Below are positions 41,315 to 49,462 of a stretch of 64,000 nucleotides of DNA, piece after piece. Positions within the stretch are counted from its first letter, which is position 1; the number at the start of each line of letters is the position of its first letter. Both the position numbers and the translations under genes were made by a program. Source of the stretch: Microbacterium testaceum (GTDB taxonomy: Bacteria > Actinomycetota > Actinomycetes > Actinomycetales > Microbacteriaceae); the NCBI RefSeq assembly GCF_020781835.1, contig NZ_JAJGNJ010000010.1:62001-126000 (forward strand). Direction: 5' to 3'. A model generated the notes under the pieces. That model did not search any database, was not told the origin of the DNA, and was given only the letters and a program-made list of their open reading frames with translations.

Positions 41315-44300
41315 ATGAAGGGCGGCGTGATCCTGTTCCGGGGCTCCGGCGCGGACGCGCGCCGCTACTTGGAGTCGGATCGGTCGCGCGCCGATGACTA
41401 CTACTTGGAGGGCGGGACCCCTCTGGCGGAGTTCGCCGTGGTCAATGCCGGCGGCACGGTGATCGGTGAGGGCGCGCTGACGGCTGACGAGTACGCGCAA
41501 TGGGTGGACTGGATCAACCCGCTCACGGGCGAGTCGATGGGCACCCCGCGGCAGGCGGGCCAGGGTCGGCAGGGGTCGCCGCGGTTCGCGGAGATGGTCG
41601 TGAACGCCCCGAAGTCCCTGTCCATCGCCGCCGCGCTGCACCCGGACGTGTCAGGGGCGCTGGACGCCGCGCAGCGTGACGCGGTAGCGGAGATCCGGTC
41701 CTGGCTCGGCCAGCACTCCGTCACGAGGGTCGGGCCGCGCGGGAAGCAGGAGGTGGTGCCGGTCGAGCAGTTGGAGACGGTCGCCGTCTCACACAAGACC
41801 TCCCGCGCGGGTGACCCGCACCGACACATCCACTTCCAGATCGGCACGCGCGTCTGGGCGGCGGGGGCGTGGCGCGGCCTGGACACCGGGGCGTTGTTCC
41901 GGCAGCAGGGCGCGATCCGCGCGCTCGGCACAGCGGTCATCGCCGCGCACCCGCAGCTCGCCGCCGTGCTCGACGCGCACGGCCTCACGCTCGATCCGGT
42001 GACCGGGGAGGTTGCGGAGCTGGCCTCGTACAACGCGGTCATGTCCAAGCGCGGCGAGCAGGTCTCCCGCAACCTCGCCAAGTTCGAGGCCGAGTGGCGG
42101 GCGGCCCATCCGGGGCAGGAGCCTGGCCCGGTCGCCATGTCCCGGCTGGCCGCGATGGCGTGGGATCACGAGCGGCCGGCCAAGAAGCCGGCCACGCTCG
42201 GCCACGAGTCATCCTGGCGTGCCGAGCTGGACGCGGCCGGCTACCGGCCGAACCCCGAGCGGATGCCGGTGCGCGCAGCCGTGTCGCTGGACGACCTGAG
42301 CGTGCAACAGGTCGCCGGTCGCGCGTTGGACCGTTGCGGGGCCGGTGCATCGACGTGGACGGTGCATGACGTTCAGGAGCACGTTACGCGCATCATCAAC
42401 GAGGCAGGGGTGCGCGCAACCCCCGAGGCGTTGCGCGAACTCGTGGCGCTCACCACTCGGCTCGCGGTCGAGGATTGTCTGTCCGTGCTGCCGCCCGGCA
42501 CGGTGCAGCCCGATCATGTGGCGCACCTGACGACGCTGCACGTCGTCGCGGTCGAGACGAACCTGCGTGATCGGCTGACCGCCCGCGCAACGGCCAGCAC
42601 CGGCCGGGTGCCGGACGTGACGCGCCTGGCGCGCGCGTCCGGCTTGGACCCGGAGCAGGCGGATGCCGCCGCCGCGGTCGCGGGGACCGATCCGCTCGTG
42701 GTGGTAGAGGGTGCGGCCGGCGCGGGCAAGACCACAATGCTTAGGACCGCGATCGAGGCCGCCGACGGGCAGGGGCGGCGCACGCGGGTCGTGACGCCGA
42801 CGAAGAAGGCCGCCGACGTGGCCGCGCAGGAACTCGGCGTGAGCACCGACAGCGTGGCGAAGCTCATCCACGAGCACGGCTGGCGGTGGAACCGAGACGG
42901 CGTGTGGTCCCGCCTCGCACCCGGCGACACCGACCCCGAGAACGGCAGCACCTACGCTGGCCCATCCACGGAGGCGCGGCTGATCCGTGGTGAGCGGATC
43001 GTGATCGATGAGGTGGGGATGCTCGACCAAGACACCGCCCTCGCGCTGCTGACTGTCGCGGATGAGCACGGCGCGACTCTCGCCCTGGTCGGGGACCGGG
43101 CGCAGCTCCCCGCGGTCGGTCGCGGCGGCGTGCTCGACATGGCCGCGCAGCTCGCCGGCCGCACCTACGACATGACGACCGTGCATCGCTTCGCCGACCC
43201 CGAGTACGCGGACCTCACCGTGCAGCTGCGCCGCGGTGAGCATCCCGCCCCGCTGTTCGACCGGCTGCACGCCCTCGGCCTCGTGGTGCTGCACGAGAGC
43301 ACCGAAGCGATGCAGGAAGCGATCGCCCGCGACGCCCGCGAAGGGGACGCGATCACGGCGGCGACCAACGACGAGGCGCGCGAGCTGAACGCGCGCATCC
43401 GGCAGGAGCGGGTGCGCGCCGGCGTGGTCGACGACGCCCGCACGACCTCGGGTAGTGACGGCCTGAGTATCGGCGCCGGCGATGTGATCCAGACCCGGCA
43501 GAACGACTCCGACGTGCAAGTGGCGAATCGGCAGACCTGGACCGTTCAGGCCGTGGGGTCGGACGGGACAGTGTGGGCGACGGAGAACGGGACTGGCCGG
43601 AAGCGGCGGCGCACCGTGCGGCTCCCCGCCGAGTACGTCGCGGAACACACGCACCTGGCCTATGCCTCGACTGCTTACGGGGTGCAGGGTTCGACCGTGC
43701 CCGCATCGCGCACGGTCCTCTCCGATGCGCTCGACGCCTCCGGCGTCTACGTCGGTATGACCCGAGGGCAGGAGGCGAACCGGCTGCACGTCGTCGCCGC
43801 GGACGTGGACGACGCGCGGGAGCAGTTCGTCGCCACGCTCGAGCGCGACCGCGCCGACCGGGGGCTGGTCGCCGCGACCCAGGCCGCACGCGAGGCCGTT
43901 GTCGGCCTCGTCGCCGATGGGCCGGTACGTCTCGTGAAAGCCGAGCGCGCCCGCCTGGTCGAGCAGATCGAGCGCGCCGAGCGCGAGGCGGGCAAGTGGG
44001 AGCGGGTCGTGGCGGCCCTGGACGGGCAGCGCGAGGCGCACCGGGCCAAGGCCGACGAGCAGCAGGCGATCCTTGCGGCAGCAGAAGCGGATGCGCAGCG
44101 GATGCGCGCTGAGGTCGTCGCTCCGCTCATCGACCAGGCGACGACGGATGGAACCGCCTACCTCACGGCACGACGCCGGGTGTGGGAAGCCTCGGACGCT
44201 CAGCGCGCCGCTCGCGGCTTCAGCAAGCGCAGGGCCGGCCGCAGGCTGTCGGAGGCGACGGATGAGCACCGCACCATCGAGACGGCCGGGCTGTCGAGAT

Positions 44301-44758
44301 GGGGCCGACTGCCGGAGACGCCCGGGGGCGTCGAGGCATGGGCCGCATCGGTCGCGCGGCGGGAAGCCGACGCGGACCCGCGTGTGATCGAGACGCAGGA
44401 ACAGGCCGAACAAGCGCGATACGAGCAGCAGCAACTCGCCGCGCGCCAGGCGCAAGAGCGCCAGAACCTGGGCCGCCAACTGCTCGGCGAGCGCGCACCG
44501 AGCCGCGCCGGAGCACAGGCCGGACGGTGGCGCGAGCGCGCCGCCGCCGCCCGACGCGACCTCGCCACGATCGAGACCCTGCCACCGACCGAGGCGGCAA
44601 AGCTGATCCGCGCACGCGCCGAGCAGGAGCAAACCAAGCGGGAGGCCATCGAGCGCACCCTGGCCGAGCGCGAGGCCCGCGCCGCCCAACTCCACGACTT
44701 CACCCGCCGCCCGCTGGACGACGGGCCGACGACTCCCGACCGCGGACTCGGGCTGTAA
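41315..44758 (+). CDS. MobF-family relaxase-helicase (TraA-like)
   Basis: This protein of about 1147 residues has an N-terminal TrwC-type relaxase domain (about 1-300) with tyrosines at 18, 29 and 30 and the three-His metal motif in 'GDPHRHIHFQIGTRVW' (near 169). It continues with a RecD2-like helicase (about 440-850): Walker A 'VVEGAAGAGKTTML', Walker B-like 'RIVIDEVGMLDQDTALAL', 'LVGDRAQLPAVGRGGVLD' and a UvrD-C block 'AYASTAYGVQGSTV'. The C-terminal tail is a long coiled coil rich in Arg and Glu. The ATG at 41315 has AGGTGAG upstream. It would nick oriT and unwind DNA for conjugative transfer; no coupling protein or secretion genes accompany it. Confidence 0.9.
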   Translation: MKGGVILFRGSGADARRYLESDRSRADDYYLEGGTPLAEFAVVNAGGTVIGEGALTADEYAQWVDWINPLTGESMGTPRQAGQGRQGSPRFAEMVVNAPKSLSIAAALHPDVSGALDAAQRDAVAEIRSWLGQHSVTRVGPRGKQEVVPVEQLETVAVSHKTSRAGDPHRHIHFQIGTRVWAAGAWRGLDTGALFRQQGAIRALGTAVIAAHPQLAAVLDAHGLTLDPVTGEVAELASYNAVMSKRGEQVSRNLAKFEAEWRAAHPGQEPGPVAMSRLAAMAWDHERPAKKPATLGHESSWRAELDAAGYRPNPERMPVRAAVSLDDLSVQQVAGRALDRCGAGASTWTVHDVQEHVTRIINEAGVRATPEALRELVALTTRLAVEDCLSVLPPGTVQPDHVAHLTTLHVVAVETNLRDRLTARATASTGRVPDVTRLARASGLDPEQADAAAAVAGTDPLVVVEGAAGAGKTTMLRTAIEAADGQGRRTRVVTPTKKAADVAAQELGVSTDSVAKLIHEHGWRWNRDGVWSRLAPGDTDPENGSTYAGPSTEARLIRGERIVIDEVGMLDQDTALALLTVADEHGATLALVGDRAQLPAVGRGGVLDMAAQLAGRTYDMTTVHRFADPEYADLTVQLRRGEHPAPLFDRLHALGLVVLHESTEAMQEAIARDAREGDAITAATNDEARELNARIRQERVRAGVVDDARTTSGSDGLSIGAGDVIQTRQNDSDVQVANRQTWTVQAVGSDGTVWATENGTGRKRRRTVRLPAEYVAEHTHLAYASTAYGVQGSTVPASRTVLSDALDASGVYVGMTRGQEANRLHVVAADVDDAREQFVATLERDRADRGLVAATQAAREAVVGLVADGPVRLVKAERARLVEQIERAEREAGKWERVVAALDGQREAHRAKADEQQAILAAAEADAQRMRAEVVAPLIDQATTDGTAYLTARRRVWEASDAQRAARGFSKRRAGRRLSEATDEHRTIETAGLSRWGRLPETPGGVEAWAASVARREADADPRVIETQEQAEQARYEQQQLAARQAQERQNLGRQLLGERAPSRAGAQAGRWRERAAAARRDLATIETLPPTEAAKLIRARAEQEQTKREAIERTLAEREARAAQLHDFTRRPLDDGPTTPDRGLGL

Positions 44759-44844
44759 GGCTGCTCGAAGGGCGAACAGCCTGATCCGTCAGTTACCGAC
44801 CGCCTCGACACTGGCGACTGGACACGAAGTGTGTCGCCGCTCGT

Positions 44845-46911
44845 TCATTCCGCGTCCTGGCGACCTTCTGATCGCTCGCTCGTGAGGAGGAATCGGGTCA
44901 GCATGCGCCCTTCCTCGGCCGTTGGCGCACGTTCACCGGCTGGCACTTGAGCGAGGATGTCAGCCGCAATGCCCTCATCGTTCGACGTGCGGATCGCATA
45001 CTCCACGCGAGTAGCCAGCTCTTCTCCGAAGTCCGCACGCATCCGCTGCGCGTCTATGTGCCAGCGATACCCCGCGGCAGTAGACAACTGCAGGCCGACA
45101 TAGATAGATCCGAGGTCATCCTCTCGCCATGCGAGCGCGTCGAGTCGTCGCTGGACTAGCGAGCGTGCCGAGTCGGAATCAAGCTCAAACAGCATCCGCA
45201 GATCGTCCCGCGTGGAACCTTCAGGGAAGGCCGGGGTGTCGGCGCTCTCCAGCCGGTCCATCAGGGTGGTCGCGATCGGCCCGGCGATCTCGGTCACAAA
45301 GTTGTTGAGCACGTCGGCGCCTACTTCCGGTCGGGCGTGCAGTCGGGCAACGAGCTCGACCAGAAGAGGCCGGTTCCCGTAGTCCGGCTCCACGACAAGC
45401 TCGCTCAGTTCGTCCGCCGACATCTGCTTCAGAAGGTCGTTCGCGATCGAGAAGATGCGCCTATCGACGGTGGTGGCGAACACCCCGAACGTGGCAGTAA
45501 CACCGTGAGTGCCGTACAGCCGCTCGAACAGCATGAAAATCTGCGCCTTGCTAACTCCGTCACCTCTGGCGTTTCGCCAAAGCGAATCCAGCATGAGGCG
45601 AGGCGAGGCGAGAAGAAGGTCACGAATCTCTCGCTCGGCCGCCTCGTCGGGCAGTCGCCGAAGCGCGCTCGTAACGGTTGTCTCGGAGATGGAGCCCGGC
45701 GGCAGATCAAGCCAGAGGTAGTGATCCACGAAGTCACTGTGTCCAATGCGGGGTGCATCCGCCGACCGCATGTTCCGCGGATCGAGAGCGTGGGCGAACG
45801 ACGGAAAGCTGTCCACGACCAGATCAAGAAGATCCTCGCCAAATGCCAGATCGCCTGTAGCGGCGCGGAATCGCTCCAGGGCGGCCTCGGCATGCTCTTT
45901 GCGGTCGCTGTCGATCAGATACGGTCCACCGCCTACCAGGAGTTGCCGTTCTTGAATGATCGCCTTCCAAAGTGCTGGCGCGGCGACGCGAAGAAAGAGG
46001 GTCAGATGAAGGTCGCCCTGATGGAGTTCGTTTCGCACCCGCTCGGGGATCGCATTGGCGAGATCGACATAGCGTGCAGCAGCACGCGGTGTCGTTACTA
46101 CCGCTCGGACTAGGGATTCGAGCCGGTAGCCCACTCCGGGATCGCTTCGGTCGCCTTCTCGGAGGGACAACTTGGCGAAGAGGATTTCATCGAGCTGCGC
46201 ATCAGTGAGCGGCGGTACCTCCCAACGGCGCTCGACGATCTTCTCCAAGTACCGGCGAGCGCGCTCCGACGATCCTGCGGCAATCGCCGTCTGCTTCAGG
46301 AGGTGGTGCAGGGTGTCCTCGTCGTATGCAAGGAGGTAATGCAGACCCGGCACATCACCAACAAGACGCACGAGCTTGAAGAGGATGAGGAGTTCATCCG
46401 GGTTCAGACGGTCGAGGTCATCCATCACGATGAACAACTGTTGTCCGGACTTCGCAAGCCCATCCGATATGGCATCACGAATGCGAGATGGTGTCGTTGA
46501 CCCCAGAGCCGTTCCCACTTGGTTCACCACAGCGGTGAGATCGACCGTACCGAACTTCGCAGAGGGTCCGACCAACTTGAGCAACCCCGCGAGGCGAGCT
46601 CTGGCGCGGCCCTTCTTCAATGTCTGCTGGACCAATAGCGATGCGAACCCAGCAAACAGAGCTTGTTCGTCGGCGTAGTACCAGGGATTGAAGTGCACGA
46701 CGGTACATCGCGTCGTAGCCCAGTTCGGGTTCTTCGTCAGGTCCTTCAACAATGCTTCGAGCAGCCAAGTCTTACCGGACCCCCACTCGCCGACGAGTGC
46801 GAAGGTGGCTGATTCGCGACTGCTCAGGAGACGTTCAACGACTTGCCGCGCCTGCGTGGAAGCAAGTGGAGCACGGCCGAGATCAAAGTCGTGACTGTCG
46901 GACTCTGCCAT
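44845..46911 (-). CDS. KAP-family P-loop NTPase
   Basis: This 688-residue protein has a KAP NTPase domain with Walker A 'LVGEWGSGKTWLLEALL' (near 40-55), 'VVHFNPWYYADEQALFAGFASLLVQQ' and Walker B 'QLFIVMDDLDRLNPDELLILFKLVRLVGDVPGLHYLLAYDE'. A helical C-terminal half of unknown function follows. No clear membrane helices are seen, unlike some KAP proteins. The ATG at 46911 follows GGGGAG. KAP NTPases are patchily distributed and often travel on mobile elements; some are linked to phage defence or plasmid exclusion. It is convergent with the relaxase gene. Confidence 0.85.
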   Translation of the reverse strand: MAESDSHDFDLGRAPLASTQARQVVERLLSSRESATFALVGEWGSGKTWLLEALLKDLTKNPNWATTRCTVVHFNPWYYADEQALFAGFASLLVQQTLKKGRARARLAGLLKLVGPSAKFGTVDLTAVVNQVGTALGSTTPSRIRDAISDGLAKSGQQLFIVMDDLDRLNPDELLILFKLVRLVGDVPGLHYLLAYDEDTLHHLLKQTAIAAGSSERARRYLEKIVERRWEVPPLTDAQLDEILFAKLSLREGDRSDPGVGYRLESLVRAVVTTPRAAARYVDLANAIPERVRNELHQGDLHLTLFLRVAAPALWKAIIQERQLLVGGGPYLIDSDRKEHAEAALERFRAATGDLAFGEDLLDLVVDSFPSFAHALDPRNMRSADAPRIGHSDFVDHYLWLDLPPGSISETTVTSALRRLPDEAAEREIRDLLLASPRLMLDSLWRNARGDGVSKAQIFMLFERLYGTHGVTATFGVFATTVDRRIFSIANDLLKQMSADELSELVVEPDYGNRPLLVELVARLHARPEVGADVLNNFVTEIAGPIATTLMDRLESADTPAFPEGSTRDDLRMLFELDSDSARSLVQRRLDALAWREDDLGSIYVGLQLSTAAGYRWHIDAQRMRADFGEELATRVEYAIRTSNDEGIAADILAQVPAGERAPTAEEGRMLTRFLLTSERSEGRQDAE

Positions 46912-46926
46912 CGAACTCCCCACTCA

Positions 46927-47205
46927 TCAGCGCCATGCAGGCGGTCCTAGACGTCCTGCGCACCTCATTCTCCCAAGGTGCCCCGCAAGGCATAGTCGAT
47001 CCATTTCGGGGTCGAACAGGCGCAGGAACTTCTCGCGCGGGATCACCACTCTGCGCCCGAGCTTGATCGACGGGATACTGCCGTTCTCAATCCCGATGGT
47101 CACTGTACGGGGATCGACGCCGAGCGCGGCGGCGGCCTCGGTGCGCGTGATGACAGCGTGCCGGGACGCGCGGAGCTGGTCGATGGTCACCGTCGTCGCG
47201 CGCAT
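46927..47205 (-). CDS. excisionase-like DNA-binding protein
   Basis: This 92-residue protein contains a MerR/HTH_17-type winged helix, 'ITRTEAAAALGVDPRTVTIGIENGSIPSIKLGRRVVIPREKFLRL', typical of Xis proteins of actinobacterial integrative elements. It is divergent from the XRE regulator-integrase operon. The expected job is to bend DNA at the attachment site and favour excision. The last 20 residues look unrelated to the fold and may be a recent extension. Confidence 0.8.
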   Translation of the reverse strand: MRATTVTIDQLRASRHAVITRTEAAAALGVDPRTVTIGIENGSIPSIKLGRRVVIPREKFLRLFDPEMDRLCLAGHLGRMRCAGRLGPPAWR

Positions 47206-47259
47206 TTCACACCTGCCGTCTTGCTCCTACCTGGGTCTACTGAATGTACGCGCGGGGAC

Positions 47260-47294
47260 TTGCTGTGTCAAGTATCGCGCTGTATGGTTCTTAC
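47260..47294 (+). promoter_or_regulatory. leaderless promoter of the XRE-integrase operon
   Basis: TTGCTG (47260-47265) is 17 bp from TATGGT (47283-47288), and exactly 6 nt separate that -10 box from the ATG at 47295. Spacing fits a sigma-70-type promoter whose transcript begins at the start codon. The divergent excisionase gene starts 55 bp upstream of the -35, so XRE binding here could set the integration/excision balance. Confidence 0.65.
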
Positions 47295-47903
47295 ATGGAA
47301 CAGAGACAGCGGGGAAATCCGCCGGGGAACACGAACGCGCATGTCGCGGCAAACCTCAAACAAGCACGCCAGAGCATCGGCCTCGACCTGCGCGAACTCG
47401 CCGCCCGCATCCGACGCGCGGGCCGTACCATCTCGCACTCCGCGATCAGCAAGATCGAGAACGGGGAGCGCCGGGTCGATGTGGACGACCTGACCGTGCT
47501 CGCCTACGTCTTGGAGACGACACCGGCCGCGCTGCTGACACCGCCCGAGGACGCGCCGGAGCCGACCGGCGTGCCCGAAGGCCAGTACCTCGATGAAGAA
47601 GTCCGCGCCTGGCTGAACGGCTACAGCCCACTCACCGTCAAAGACCTCATCTGGTACTGGCGCGGGCAGACCGAGGCCGCGCGCCGACACATCCAGCTCG
47701 ACAAGGAACTGCTAGAGGTCTACGCCAAGCGCGGCGAGGGCATCAGCACCGTCGAGGACTACGAGGCCCGCATCGCGCAGTACGAGGAACGCCTGCTGTT
47801 CATCCAGGCTCGCATCATCGCCCTCGACCCGACCGAGGCCGACCGCATCGCGCAAGACCAGGCGACCCGCCAGGCGGTCGCTCGGTGGAGGGAGGAACCG
47901 TGA
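47295..47903 (+). CDS. XRE-family transcriptional regulator
   Basis: This 202-residue protein has an N-terminal helix-turn-helix ('LKQARQSIGLDLRELAARI', 'ISHSAISKIENGERRVDVDDLTVLAYVLE') and a helical C-terminal domain with 'YEARIAQYEERLLFIQARIIALDP'. The ATG at 47295 lies 6 nt after a -10 box and upstream codons lack a ribosome site, so a leaderless start is preferred. Its stop overlaps the integrase GTG, so both are expressed together. It probably controls the element's own genes. Confidence 0.85.
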   Translation: MEQRQRGNPPGNTNAHVAANLKQARQSIGLDLRELAARIRRAGRTISHSAISKIENGERRVDVDDLTVLAYVLETTPAALLTPPEDAPEPTGVPEGQYLDEEVRAWLNGYSPLTVKDLIWYWRGQTEAARRHIQLDKELLEVYAKRGEGISTVEDYEARIAQYEERLLFIQARIIALDPTEADRIAQDQATRQAVARWREEP

Positions 47904-49159
47904 CCCGCCCCGCGCACCCGGCCGATGACGGGGCGAAGAAGCGCCACCGGCGCTCCCGCTCCCGGCAGCCCGGCTCGATCCAGGAGTACGCGACGCGCGA
48001 GGGCAAGCAGTGGCGATTCCAGATCTACGTCCTCAAAGACCCCGAGTATCCCGAGTTGGGATCGCGCCGCCTCACTCGCTCCGGGTTCACCAGCACGGAC
48101 GAGGCGAGCGACGCCCTGCAAGACGCGCTGAAGCAGCGCAAGCAGAACGAGAAGTTCTCCGGCAAGGTGCCGCTCATCGGCGTGTACGCGGACGAGTGGG
48201 TGGCAGGACTGAAGCTCGCGGACTCCACGATCAAGGGCTACAAGAAGATCATCCGCAACCACATCACCCCGCAGCTCGGGGACATCCGGCTCGACAAGCT
48301 CACCGCCACGCGGATCGCGCGGCACTACCGCGACCTGGAGAAGCACGGTCGAGCCGATCACGTCGGCAAGGGCCAGCCGCTCTCGGCCAACAGCGTCCAC
48401 AAGATTCACGTCGTCCTCGGCGCGATCCTGGACGCCGGGATCGAGGACGGGCACCTCACGGTGAACCCGACCAAGAAGAAGCGCACCGTGAAGGCTCCGA
48501 AGTCGAGCGAGGTCCGGGCGCAGAAGCCCGAGATCGTCACCTGGACCGCTGAACAGCTCACGACGTTCCTGGCCTGGAACCGCGACGAGCTGAAGGACGA
48601 ACTGTTCCCGCTGTGGCGGCTCATCGCCTACACCGGCATGCGCCGCAGCGAAGCCCTCGCCCTGAAGTGGAACGACATCAACACCAAGACGATGCGAGTC
48701 AGCATCCGGCGCGCGGTGAACACCGAGGACTGGACGCAGACCAAGACGACCAAGACCGGCAACGCCCGCGTCATCGACGTGGACGCGGAGACGCTGAAGG
48801 TGCTCGCCTCCTACAAGGTCGCCCGCGCCGAACTGTCGTTCGACCTGGCGAAAGCAGACGCCTTCGTGTTCGCCGACGATGACGGCAAGCTGCGATCGCC
48901 CGACGCAATGACCGGCCGCTGGGACCGCCGCCTGAAGTGGGCCACGGCGAAGTTCGACACCCTCACCCGAGTCACCCTGAAGGGCTTGCGGCACACGCAC
49001 GCGACGCTGCTGCTCGAACTCGGGGAGCACCCCAAGGTGGTGCAGGAGCGCCTGGGGCACTCCACGATCACCACGACCATGAACATCTACAGCCACGTCA
49101 CACCGACCATGCAGCGGTCGGCCGTCGATCGCTTCGCGGCCCACCTCGGCAACGCTTAG
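47900..49159 (+). CDS. int: site-specific tyrosine integrase
   Basis: This 419-residue tyrosine recombinase has an N-terminal arm-binding region, a core-binding SAM-like domain ('PLIGVYADEWVAGLKLADSTIKGYKKIIRNHITPQLG') and a catalytic domain with Arg248 ('TGMRRSEAL'), Arg364 and His365/His367 ('LKGLRHTHATLLL'), His387 ('RLGHSTITTTMN') and nucleophile Tyr397. The first position of the usual HxxR box is Lys361. GTG at 47900 has GGGAGGA upstream and overlaps the regulator's stop. It ends 75 bp from the right attachment repeat in tRNA-Leu, which identifies the integration target. Confidence 0.93.
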   Translation: MTRPAHPADDGAKKRHRRSRSRQPGSIQEYATREGKQWRFQIYVLKDPEYPELGSRRLTRSGFTSTDEASDALQDALKQRKQNEKFSGKVPLIGVYADEWVAGLKLADSTIKGYKKIIRNHITPQLGDIRLDKLTATRIARHYRDLEKHGRADHVGKGQPLSANSVHKIHVVLGAILDAGIEDGHLTVNPTKKKRTVKAPKSSEVRAQKPEIVTWTAEQLTTFLAWNRDELKDELFPLWRLIAYTGMRRSEALALKWNDINTKTMRVSIRRAVNTEDWTQTKTTKTGNARVIDVDAETLKVLASYKVARAELSFDLAKADAFVFADDDGKLRSPDAMTGRWDRRLKWATAKFDTLTRVTLKGLRHTHATLLLELGEHPKVVQERLGHSTITTTMNIYSHVTPTMQRSAVDRFAAHLGNA

Positions 49160-49177
49160 CACTTTTTCTAGCACTTC
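49158..49177. promoter_or_regulatory. candidate integrase arm-type binding sites, right end
   Basis: AGCACTTTTT (49158-49167) and AGCACTTC (49170-49177) are 12 bp apart start to start. The left end of the element has AGCACC and AGCACTTTT with the same 12-bp step (16470 and 16482). They overlap the integrase stop codon. Confidence 0.5.
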
Positions 49178-49234
49178 GACAGAAAACGGCCCCCAACCCG
49201 GAGTATAAAACTCCTGGTCAGAGGCCATTTCCTA

Positions 49235-49258
49235 CTGTGCGCGAGGGGGGACTTGAAC
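49235..49258 (-). repeat. right attachment repeat
   Basis: This 24-bp sequence is identical to 16327-16350. It covers three bases 3' of the tRNA plus the discriminator base, 3' acceptor strand and part of the T-arm of tRNA-Leu. Recombination between the two repeats would restore the tRNA next to the terminator at 16287-16326. Confidence 0.92.
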
Positions 49259-49321
49259 CCCCACGCCCTATACGGGCACTAGCACCTCAAGCTAGCGCGT
49301 CTACCTATTCCGCCACCCGCG
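49238..49321 (-). tRNA. tRNA-Leu (anticodon GAG)
   Basis: These 84 nt fold as a class II tRNA. The acceptor stem is GCGCGGG with CTCGCGC (one G-U pair) and discriminator A. The anticodon stem CTAGC/GCTAG holds the loop TTGAGGT (anticodon GAG), followed by a long variable arm (about CCCGTATAGGG) and a T-arm with GTTCAAGTC. CCA is not encoded. It reads CTC and CTT leucine codons. The mobile element is inserted at its 3' end, and the element's copy of that end keeps the gene intact. Confidence 0.95.
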
Positions 49322-49462
49322 CATCTGGGTGTCTGTCGCTTTCGCAACGAAGAACGACATTACCACGCCGAACGCGCCGCCTCGAACCGAGGTCGCGCCC
49401 CGGGCGCGTCCCCGTCGCGGCGTGAACGGGGGAGGGGTCACGGCCCGGGTACCGTAGTGCGC

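Larger units (their letters stand above)
16327..49258. mobile_element. integrative mobilizable element inserted in tRNA-Leu(GAG), about 32.9 kb
   Basis: The boundaries are a 24-bp direct repeat at 16327-16350 and 49235-49258. The right copy is the 3' end of an intact tRNA-Leu on the minus strand and lies 75 bp past the integrase stop; the left copy is a tRNA 3' end without the rest of the gene. Mobility genes cluster at the right: integrase, XRE regulator, excisionase-like gene and a MobF relaxase-helicase. No TraG/VirD4, FtsK-like TraB or VirB genes were seen, so transfer would need a helper. Cargo includes an ABC transporter with two-component system, an alarmone hydrolase/synthetase-like pair and a ketone/alcohol catabolic block. 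Several truncated genes and transposase relics show that it is mosaic. Confidence 0.88.

Noticed and set aside
42209..44695. An 828-codon minus-strand frame inside the relaxase gene
   Set aside because: It is an antisense shadow; the plus strand has relaxase and helicase motifs throughout.
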